Shown here piece by piece: positions 35,647-42,407 of a DNA stretch of 64,000 bases. Within the stretch, counting starts at the first letter, position 1. Every line of letters begins with the position of its first letter. The stretch is from a virus: positions 1 to 64,000 of the IMG/VR virus record IMGVR_UViG_3300042484_000833, one strand, 5' to 3'. The notes below the pieces were generated by a model. That model saw only the letters and a program-made list of their open reading frames with translations, was not told the origin of the DNA and searched no databases. A program made the translations under genes and the position numbers.

Positions 35647-36339
35647 TTAAGCGTTAGGAATCTTAGCCACTGTGGCAGTAGCAGAACCTAATGTCCAAGC
35701 ATGTGAAGTATTGTTAGCATACACTGTGCCAGTGCCTTGAGTCAGTCTGGCTCTGTGTGATGTCAGTTTGGTCACAAAATATGTGCCTGCTGCTGCATCT
35801 GTGGCCTGTATATCCATTTCACCTGCGGCTGATGCGGCTGATGCTTTTAATTTACAAATCATAGTGCCGTCTGCTGTTCTAACTTTGTAGCGTGTGCCGG
35901 ATACTTGTTTGATGATGTCTCCAACTTTGCGACTGCCGCCTGTGACAAAAGCAAACACTGTGATGGCATTTTCTTGATTGGTTGCTGTACTTACTGCACC
36001 TGTGTCCACTTGAAACACGGCTGTGAGAGTGGTTGTGCCAATTGTACCTGTGCCTGCTGTTACTGTAGGAACTGATGTGTAACCCGAACCTGCTTCCACT
36101 ATTGTGATGCTGACAATAGCACCTGCAGTGGCTACCACTGTGCCGGTAGCTTGAACGCCGCCTGGTAGTTGTGGTTGCGTGAATGTAACTGCGCCGCCAG
36201 TGGTATAACCTGTAGAGTTGTTGACACCACCCACAGTAACACTGCCTACTCGACTGCCACCGATGCCATCATCAGTGGTTACGCTTGCGGAACCGATGTT
36301 TCGGTTACCAAAGAATTTTTTATGTAAAGGACGTCCCAT
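35647..36339 (-). CDS. Virion structural protein downstream of the capsid gene
   Basis: A 230-aa protein starting MGRPLHKKFFGNRNIGSASV. It contains two GSGYTSVPTVTAGTG-type beta units, a GGSRKVGDIIKQVSGTRYKV segment and a TYFVTKLTSHRARLTQGTGT tail. Proteins with this N-terminus sit next to gp23 in marine T4-like phages and are probably capsid decoration or other virion proteins, but I cannot assign an exact role. It is separated from gp23 by a terminator and has its own promoter-like box, so it can be expressed independently of the head genes. Confidence 0.6.
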   Translation of the reverse strand: MGRPLHKKFFGNRNIGSASVTTDDGIGGSRVGSVTVGGVNNSTGYTTGGAVTFTQPQLPGGVQATGTVVATAGAIVSITIVEAGSGYTSVPTVTAGTGTIGTTTLTAVFQVDTGAVSTATNQENAITVFAFVTGGSRKVGDIIKQVSGTRYKVRTADGTMICKLKASAASAAGEMDIQATDAAAGTYFVTKLTSHRARLTQGTGTVYANNTSHAWTLGSATATVAKIPNA

Positions 36340-36424
36340 TTTATTTTCTCCTTAAGAAATAACAGCGTTCTAGGCTGTACGCGGTTGGATTTCCGCATAA
36401 AACTCACACTATGTGAATCATTAC

Positions 36425-36434
36425 TATGTATTTA
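36425..36434 (-). promoter_or_regulatory. Candidate late promoter for the 230-aa virion gene
   Basis: Minus strand CTAAATACAT, identical to the box before the sheath gene at 161-170. It lies between the gp23 terminator and the ATG at 36339, with an 85-base leader. Confidence 0.5.
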
Positions 36435-36443
36435 GCAGATATA

Positions 36444-36467
36444 AAAAAAGGCTCCGAAGAGCCTTTT
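36444..36467 (-). terminator. Intrinsic terminator after gp23
   Basis: Minus strand AAAAGGCTC-TTCG-GAGCCTTTT followed by more T: a 9-bp perfect stem with a UUCG tetraloop and U-tract, a classic strong terminator. A second small hairpin with a GCAA loop (36477-36488, CACC-GCAA-GGTG) lies between the gp23 stop and this terminator. Confidence 0.9.
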
Positions 36468-36494
36468 GAATCATACCACCTTGCGGTGTATTGA

Positions 36495-37679
36495 TTAACT
36501 GAACTTGACAGCGGCAGCAGTGATAGCAACCTTGCCTAAGTAGTCAGCAGCGTTACCAAGAGATGACGCTGTGTTTGTTAACTCAACATAACCATAACGT
36601 GTCATGAATGAAACGACTGGTTCGAATGTTGATGGATCTAATACAACACCACTGCTCATCAACGGAACATATGGGCAATAAAATGCTGCCGCATCTGCTT
36701 CGCTAGAACCTTTGTAGCCGATTAGAACGTTGTCAAATCCGCCGCTTTCTAAAGCGTATGTGTTAACATAAATCTTCATAGCGTTGTTCAATGTACCAAC
36801 AAACTTGGTGTTTGTAGGTGCTTCGAATGTGCCTTCTGTAGTACGAGCAAACGCACTAGTTGTAGCACTTTGAAGAATTGTCAATGCCATTGGACTGATA
36901 ACAGCCCAGTTACCTGCGCCACGACGTGTACGTTGAGCAATCAAGTTAGCAACACGGTTGATTTGAACTGCCAATGCGGCATGTTCGTCACCAACGAATG
37001 TAGCAACACCAGATACTGAGCTCTGATCGTATGTCTGTGTAGCTGCACCAGCTAAAGTGCTTAAAGAAGCAAGAACTTCTTGGTCGATTTCAGCTGTGAT
37101 CTCTTGAGCAAGAGCAGCCATGATTTCTGCTTCGATGTCAATACCTTGTTGGGCTTGTGCATCTTGAGCAGCTTCAAATGTCCAGCGAGCTGATAGCTTA
37201 CGTGTCTTAGCTTCAACTGTTTGTTTCAAGATTTGAATGCTCATTCTGTTACCAGCAGCACCTTCTAAGTTGGCTGTAGTAGCTGCCTTAGGAGTTCCTG
37301 AAACTTGGTTACCAGAATAAGATTCAGCAATCTTGAATGGGCTGAATGCTTCTTCACCAGCAACAACTCCAGCACCTGTAGATGAATCGCTATAGCGAAC
37401 ACGTAAAGTGTGGATTTGTCCAACTGGACCGGTCATTGGCTGAACGCCAACCAACTCGTTAGCAATAACGGTTGGCATAACACGACGGATCACTGGAAGG
37501 ATCACGCGGTTAAGTGTAGCAACGTTACCTGCTGAAGTTGCGCCTGCTGACGCACTTTCTGCTAGATACTTGCGAGTGTTTTCTAATGTTACAGCCATCG
37601 ATGTTTTACGATTGCCTTGTAGGCCTTCTAATAGGGCTTCCTTGGTTTCGTTCCAACGGCTTGATAGTAGTTCTGACAT
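36495..37679 (-). CDS. 23: Major capsid protein, gp23
   Basis: The 394-aa protein matches the T4 gp23 HK97-fold capsid subunit: NRVILPVIRRVMPTVIANEL, VGVQPMTGPVGQIHTLRVRY, a KARTRKLSARWTFEA-like segment (VEAKTRKLSARWTFEAAQDA), QEITAEIDQEVLASLSTLAG and IAQRTRRGAGNWAVISPMAL are all diagnostic. The N-terminal ~41 residues are a likely propeptide: RKYLAE^SASAG fits the gp21 cleavage rule (L/I)-x-E. It is shorter than T4 gp23 (521 aa) and lacks its insertion domain, as in other marine relatives. Strong ribosome binding site AAGGAGA. It is last in the gp20-gp23 head operon and ends at a strong terminator, consistent with very high expression. Confidence 0.96.
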   Translation of the reverse strand: MSELLSSRWNETKEALLEGLQGNRKTSMAVTLENTRKYLAESASAGATSAGNVATLNRVILPVIRRVMPTVIANELVGVQPMTGPVGQIHTLRVRYSDSSTGAGVVAGEEAFSPFKIAESYSGNQVSGTPKAATTANLEGAAGNRMSIQILKQTVEAKTRKLSARWTFEAAQDAQAQQGIDIEAEIMAALAQEITAEIDQEVLASLSTLAGAATQTYDQSSVSGVATFVGDEHAALAVQINRVANLIAQRTRRGAGNWAVISPMALTILQSATTSAFARTTEGTFEAPTNTKFVGTLNNAMKIYVNTYALESGGFDNVLIGYKGSSEADAAAFYCPYVPLMSSGVVLDPSTFEPVVSFMTRYGYVELTNTASSLGNAADYLGKVAITAAAVKFS

Positions 37680-37690
37680 TTATTGTCTCC

Positions 37691-38785
37691 TTAAATTTTT
37701 AATCCAGCGAGTCGACGAATATCAACAATATTGTTGTCATTCTCGCTGCTACTTGCGCTGTTAGGAATTTTATTTCCTGTTACTTCCTTTGCCTCTACTA
37801 GTGCCTTACGTTTTTGTGGAGCTTCTCCAGCGATTACAGCCGGAAGGTACTTGTCAAAACTATTTTGTAATTTTGATGTCTGTACACTTTCAAGAAGCTC
37901 TGTCATAATAGCTTTTTGTCCGTTGGACAAAGGTGCTACTAATTCCGTCATAACTTCTTGACGTTCTTTGCTCTCCACTAGAGCCTTAATTTTGTGTTCT
38001 TTGCTTTCTGCGAGTTGTCTAGCTTGTGCTGCATCATTTTTAGCTGTTGCAACTTCCAACTCTTTTTGGTTTATAACCTTGAGCAATTTTGCTGTTTCAG
38101 ATTTCTCTGAAAGGTAGCTTGTTTGATATTCATTACTAAATGCTTCAAACAATTTGCGACCGAAGTCGTTTCTACGTGCTGTTTCAATATCTTCTTTTAG
38201 TTGACCAATCTCTTGGGTAAGAGTTTTTTCAACTGCAGATTCTACCAAACTAGCTGCACGCTTAACAAATTGTTCTTTGACCTTAGTGAATGCCTCTCGG
38301 CCGTCACGGATCAATCGCACTTTTGTTTCTGCAAGATCTTGTTTGTCTGTATGGAATTCTGCGATTTCCTGTGCTAGAGCTTCTACAACGAACTGTTCAA
38401 GTTTAATAAACTTGTCAGCCATTTGTTTTTGATCTTCATGTAAATCTTTAACTTCCGTAGCTAGCTGACGCACAACAAATTCTTTAATTTTTTCTGCGTC
38501 TTTCTTGGCTTTCACCACTACTTTTGCTTTTGCTTCGGCTAATTGATTACGATCTTCAACAAATTGAGCGATTTCTTCGCGTAGTTGGTCACCCAACATG
38601 CGATCAACAGCTTCTACCATGACAGACTTGTCATGCTCGTAGCGTTGTGCGAATTCTTCTCTTAGTTGTTGAGTAACTTGTGTACGATTTTCGTTGATAC
38701 GAGAATCCCAAGCTTTCTCAATTTCTGCTCTTACATCTTCAGAAACCACATTGTTTTCGAATAGACTTTTTAGTGCTTCCAACAT
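37691..38785 (-). CDS. 22: Prohead scaffold core protein, gp22-like
   Basis: A 364-aa, highly charged, almost wholly alpha-helical protein (LREEFAQRYEHDKSVMVEAV, KAKVVVKAKKDAEKIKEFVV) with long coiled-coil potential from ~40 to ~300. It lies between gp21 and gp23, exactly where T4 gp22 is encoded, and has the composition of a scaffold. The scaffold forms the prohead core and is degraded by gp21 before packaging; several (L/I/V)-x-E sites, such as ALVES/ALVEA and LAESK, are present. The C-terminus NIVDIRRLAGLKI resembles other gp22-like ends. Slightly longer than T4 gp22 (269 aa). Confidence 0.85.
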   Translation of the reverse strand: MLEALKSLFENNVVSEDVRAEIEKAWDSRINENRTQVTQQLREEFAQRYEHDKSVMVEAVDRMLGDQLREEIAQFVEDRNQLAEAKAKVVVKAKKDAEKIKEFVVRQLATEVKDLHEDQKQMADKFIKLEQFVVEALAQEIAEFHTDKQDLAETKVRLIRDGREAFTKVKEQFVKRAASLVESAVEKTLTQEIGQLKEDIETARRNDFGRKLFEAFSNEYQTSYLSEKSETAKLLKVINQKELEVATAKNDAAQARQLAESKEHKIKALVESKERQEVMTELVAPLSNGQKAIMTELLESVQTSKLQNSFDKYLPAVIAGEAPQKRKALVEAKEVTGNKIPNSASSSENDNNIVDIRRLAGLKI

Positions 38786-38798
38786 GTGTTTCTCCTCT

Positions 38799-39425
38799 TT
38801 ATTGGAGTCCGCTTATTAATCTTAATAAGCTCTCTTTGAGATATTTCTGCGCCTTAGGGTCGCCCTGCACTTCCTTCGCTATACGAAGGCTACTATAACC
38901 TCCCTTATTATTCATAAGGTGTTCATAGATTGGTGTTGGGTACGCTCCCGGAGCACTTGGTTGAGCTACCACATCTACTGTGATAATCTCAAAATCTGAC
39001 ACTTCACCGGATCCGTCTTCTTTGACGTTACCGGATCCGCGACTGCTTACTCCTAACTTAACTCCGCTTTCCAACATAGTTTTCACTAAGTTGCCCATTG
39101 GAGTCGGTAGGATTTTTAATTTTCCATAACCGTTTGGGCCATCCATCCACATATTTGTAATCATGTGGCTCACACGGTCAAGGTTAATTTTTAGGTCATC
39201 TGGATGATCCACTTCGCCGAGTACTGAGTATCCACCTTCAAGTTGATCGTTCAGGGTCTTGACAGCCCTGTCGATTTCATTAACAGGATAAACACGCTGA
39301 TTTTGATTCCTAACGCCGCCTTGGATACAAATACCTTTCATATAAAGGTTCTTGCCTCCTTCGCCGTCGGATTCAACGACCATTTTTGCTTGGTCGAAAC
39401 TCAGGTTTTCACGAAGATAATTCAT
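38799..39425 (-). CDS. 21: Prohead core protease, gp21
   Basis: The 208-aa serine protease (herpes-assemblin-like fold, S78/T4 gp21 family) matures the prohead by cutting the scaffold, gp23 and internal proteins. The likely catalytic residues are visible: His74 in GEVDHP and Ser127 or Ser128 in GVSSRG, with the FEIITVDVVAQPSAPGAY block after them. Length matches T4 gp21 (212 aa). It sits in T4 order between the core proteins and gp22. The specificity of this family, cleavage after (L/I)-x-E, is used here to interpret the N-terminal tags on three other proteins of the window. Confidence 0.94.
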   Translation of the reverse strand: MNYLRENLSFDQAKMVVESDGEGGKNLYMKGICIQGGVRNQNQRVYPVNEIDRAVKTLNDQLEGGYSVLGEVDHPDDLKINLDRVSHMITNMWMDGPNGYGKLKILPTPMGNLVKTMLESGVKLGVSSRGSGNVKEDGSGEVSDFEIITVDVVAQPSAPGAYPTPIYEHLMNNKGGYSSLRIAKEVQGDPKAQKYLKESLLRLISGLQ

Positions 39426-39435
39426 CTACTTAACC

Positions 39436-40332
39436 TTATTTGGCTCTGGTTTTGACGCCGTTGATTGGAGAGCCTGCGCCCTTGTCACCGTTGTCGCCGT
39501 TGCCTTTCTTTTCAGCGCCGTGGCCTGAACCGTTCTTTTTATAGAACTGTTTAGCATTAGTGCCGCCTGGTACATTTACATTACCAAAGTTTTCTTCTTT
39601 AGTGTTTGGCTTTAGTAAACCGCTTTGTACGCCTTTGCCGCCTTCAGTACCGCCTTTTGTCATATTAGCAGTTGTACCGCCCATATCGTTCTTACCTGCT
39701 ACGATTGACTTGTTGTTAACACCGTCATCACCGTGCTTTGGGTTTGCTACTTTTTCGATGTACTCGCGCATGAAGTTGTCGCCTATGCTGAAGCTATCTT
39801 TAACTTCTTCTTCGTCGCCCATGTCGCCCATGTCATCGCCGCCCATGTCGCCCATGTCATCGCCGCCCATGTCGCCCATGTCATCGCCTTCACCGCCCAT
39901 CATCTTTTCGAATTCCATTTTTAGGTCATCTAAAGCATCTTCTAGGTCAACTACACGATCTTCAATGTCGCCATCGCCGCCCATGTCATCGCCTTCTTCG
40001 TCATCACCTGCTTCGATGTCGCCCATGAAGTCATCAGTAGCATCGCCACCAATTTCGTCACCGTTCATTTCATCGTCGCCCATGTCGTCAGCTTCAAAGC
40101 CGAAACCCTCTTCAACATCATCTTCGTCTGCACGATTTTCGTCTGTACGATCTTCGTCGTCTTCGTCGTCTTTACCTTCTTCAACATCTTCTTCGAAGTC
40201 TTCAGAAAGAATTTCTTCGTAGATTTGTCTAGATTTTTCAACTACCAGTTGATGGAAAAGCTCTTTGGCTTTGTCTTGTTCTTCAGAAATTAGATACTCG
40301 AGCATCTGCTCGAACTTTGATCGATCAGTCAT
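39436..40332 (-). CDS. Acidic prohead core protein (gp67/gp68-like)
   Basis: The 298-aa protein starts with a short helical part (FEQMLEYLISEEQDKAKELF, HQLVVEKSRQIYEEIL) followed by a very acidic stretch (EEDVEEGKDDEDDEDR, more D/E later). This is the layout of T4 gp67, whose 80 aa have a LFAEAM helix followed by a D/E run; but here it is much longer and has a Gly/Met/Asp-rich tandem repeat (GGDDMGDM) and a Gly/Asn/Lys-rich C-terminus. By gene order (gp20, small gene, this gene, gp21) it occupies the gp68 slot. Role as a scaffold core component and substrate of gp21 is inferred. Confidence 0.7.
   Translation of the reverse strand: MTDRSKFEQMLEYLISEEQDKAKELFHQLVVEKSRQIYEEILSEDFEEDVEEGKDDEDDEDRTDENRADEDDVEEGFGFEADDMGDDEMNGDEIGGDATDDFMGDIEAGDDEEGDDMGGDGDIEDRVVDLEDALDDLKMEFEKMMGGEGDDMGDMGGDDMGDMGGDDMGDMGDEEEVKDSFSIGDNFMREYIEKVANPKHGDDGVNNKSIVAGKNDMGGTTANMTKGGTEGGKGVQSGLLKPNTKEENFGNVNVPGGTNAKQFYKKNGSGHGAEKKGNGDNGDKGAGSPINGVKTRAK
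39817..39888. repeat. Three perfect 24-bp tandem repeats
   Basis: Unit GCCCATGTCGCCCATGTC plus ATCGCC, three exact copies at 39817, 39841 and 39865. In frame on the minus strand they encode GDDMGDMG repeated, in the acidic core protein. Likely to vary in copy number by slippage. Confidence 0.9.
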
Positions 40333-40425
40333 GTTTGTCTCCTATGTGTTTATTGCAAGGCTGTCGATATATTTACATATAACTGTAAAATATACGCTTA
40401 AATGGTAAGTTTTCGGGGATTTTTG

Positions 40426-40665
40426 TTAAGCAACAGGCTGTGCTGGTGCTTTATACATCTGTTCAACAAATTCTAGTTCTTTTTCTTGTTCTAAAATATG
40501 CTGTTCACTGGCTTTACGCAGTTCGTTTATCTGCTTTAAAGTCAATCTAGTTTTACGTGTGTCACCTTTTCGCACAGAGGTGTCGTCACGGCCAGCATCA
40601 TAACGACTGTCAGATGTCACGGCCCTAATATCTTTATCAACGTAAAACAATTCTCGTAGTATCAT
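40426..40665 (-). CDS. Small conserved protein between portal and core genes
   Basis: A 79-aa protein, MILRELFYVDKDIRAVTSDS then RKTRLTLKQINELRKASEQH and a helical EQEKELEFVEQMY tail. It lies between gp20 and the acidic core protein, the position of T4 gp67 (80 aa), but it lacks gp67's acidic tail. A role in the prohead core or portal assembly is suggested only by position. I recognise the opening as conserved among marine T4-like phages but have no function for it. Confidence 0.65.
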   Translation of the reverse strand: MILRELFYVDKDIRAVTSDSRYDAGRDDTSVRKGDTRKTRLTLKQINELRKASEQHILEQEKELEFVEQMYKAPAQPVA

Positions 40666-40674
40666 ATACGTTAT

Positions 40675-42405
40675 TTATGCTGCCGGTGCTGTAGGAACCG
40701 GCCCAGGTGCTGCTGGTGCTGTTCCCGGTGGTGCGCCAGGCATTTCCATTCCTGGTGGCGCTTCGGTGTCGGCGGCAGCGCCAGCATCAGATTCTATACC
40801 TGCTTGACTAACTCCAACGCCGCGTAATTCTCCACTACTGTCAGTGGGTGTTGGCTTGCCTTTGCCGTTTTCTTCAGCCCACAAGCGTTCGTTTTCTGCA
40901 ACTTCTTCTTCGCTTAGTCCTAGATAACGTTTCAAAGCAAAACGTTTTGAGATATAAGTCTGTTGACTAATAGTACCGTATGTGTTGATACGCTGATTAT
41001 CTAACTCTGCTTGACGATAAGTGGCAAAGTTTTGCGGCGGTTGGAACTTTAATTCAAACAGAGCACTGTCAATATTGATGCCTCTTTCATACAAATACAG
41101 TTTAAATTCTTGATCAAATACATCTTGCATCAAGCTCTGTAGTCGCATACAGTAGTTGTTAAATCGCAATTCTTGAATATATGCTGTGCCAACTCTTCCG
41201 TCGTTATACTGTGATTGGCTGTCTTCTGCACCAGTTGGCAGATAGCTACTTGGGATTCTTAAACCGCGAAATAATTTGTTTGTAAAGTATCTTAAGTCGT
41301 CAATTTCACCTAGGTTTGTACCGCCTGGCAGTGTTTCAACTTTACTTCCGCGACCTTCTGCTGTGGTTGGAAAGAAGTAATCTTCGTTAATGCTTAATGG
41401 ATTGTAAGCACTATCGATAACGTTGGTACCACCGCCAGTTGCGCTGGGGATACGTCTTTGATGAATTTCATTTTTAACACGTTCCACAAAGCCCATGGCC
41501 AAGTGGCTGGGCATGTTACCCACATCAATGTAAAAAATACGTCTTTCAGGAGCACGTTGTATGCGATAGATTAAAATAGCATCTTCTAGTAATTCTTTTT
41601 GTTTGAATACTTTAAAAACATTTTCTAATAAACTGTTTCCAAACGGAAAGTTATTGTCTAGACCTTCGCTTAAACTTAAATGTATCACATGCTTGGCATC
41701 TACTGCTAGTTCGTTTTGTTGTGTATCAAAGCGTGTGCCCACAGTGCCACCTTGCGGATATGAACCAGTCATGCCTCTTGCGGGGCCGCTGCCGTTGGGC
41801 CCAGCGTAATTAGTTCCGCGATTGTTGGTGTTAAGATTGTTGGGCTGAATAGTGGTTGTGACCAAGTCCATAAAATTAGGATTTAAATCACGAATAATGT
41901 ATTGTTCAGGTTCTTTGCCTTCACTTTCGTTCACAATAATTTTAACTATTTTACTAGAATCTATGTAAACCCATTTTTTATTTTCAGGATCTCTTACAAA
42001 GAATGCATCGCCGTATTTGAATACGTTGCGTACAATTCTAAAAATTCTAGTTTCGAACTTTTGTAATTTTGTCCATTGCTGTAGATATTCTCTCAAGATG
42101 GCAATTTCACTATTAGTAGCTTTGCTCTTGAAAAATAAATGGAATGGTGTTTGATTTTCTCTATTCTTTTGACTACAAAATTCAGCAATGATGTCCAAGG
42201 CCGCATTGACTTCACTGTCCATGTCCATGGTATCATATTGCAAATAGCGTTCAATACGATTAGGGGCGCCGGAATAAACATCCGGTAAAAAGCTAGAATA
42301 GTTTTTTCTAGCTGGGCCTACACCGTTGCCGCTATTAGTTAACGGACTGCTGTTTGAGCCCGATGATCTTACATTAACAGGGGTGAAATATTTTTTCCAG
42401 CTCAT
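40675..42405 (-). CDS. 20: Portal vertex protein, gp20
   Basis: The 576-aa protein matches gp20, the dodecameric portal through which DNA is packaged: PNRIERYLQYDTMDMDSEVN, AALDIIAEFCSQ, FRIVRNVFKYGDAFFVRDPE, LLEDAILIYRIQRAPERRIF, YIDVGNMP, GRGSKVETLPGGTNLGEIDD, LRYFTNKLFRGLRIPSSYLP are all conserved. Length is slightly greater than T4 gp20 (524 aa), with an extra Ala/Pro/Gly-rich tail of ~40 residues (APPGTAPAAPGPVPTAPAA). First head gene of the minus-strand block, directly downstream of the tape-measure-like gene with a 2-base gap. Confidence 0.95.
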   Translation of the reverse strand: MSWKKYFTPVNVRSSGSNSSPLTNSGNGVGPARKNYSSFLPDVYSGAPNRIERYLQYDTMDMDSEVNAALDIIAEFCSQKNRENQTPFHLFFKSKATNSEIAILREYLQQWTKLQKFETRIFRIVRNVFKYGDAFFVRDPENKKWVYIDSSKIVKIIVNESEGKEPEQYIIRDLNPNFMDLVTTTIQPNNLNTNNRGTNYAGPNGSGPARGMTGSYPQGGTVGTRFDTQQNELAVDAKHVIHLSLSEGLDNNFPFGNSLLENVFKVFKQKELLEDAILIYRIQRAPERRIFYIDVGNMPSHLAMGFVERVKNEIHQRRIPSATGGGTNVIDSAYNPLSINEDYFFPTTAEGRGSKVETLPGGTNLGEIDDLRYFTNKLFRGLRIPSSYLPTGAEDSQSQYNDGRVGTAYIQELRFNNYCMRLQSLMQDVFDQEFKLYLYERGINIDSALFELKFQPPQNFATYRQAELDNQRINTYGTISQQTYISKRFALKRYLGLSEEEVAENERLWAEENGKGKPTPTDSSGELRGVGVSQAGIESDAGAAADTEAPPGMEMPGAPPGTAPAAPGPVPTAPAA

Positions 42406-42407
42406 AA

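Noticed and set aside
39560-40222. Plus-strand Ser/Pro/Met-rich open frame
   Set aside because: Reverse complement of the acidic repeat protein; no independent features.
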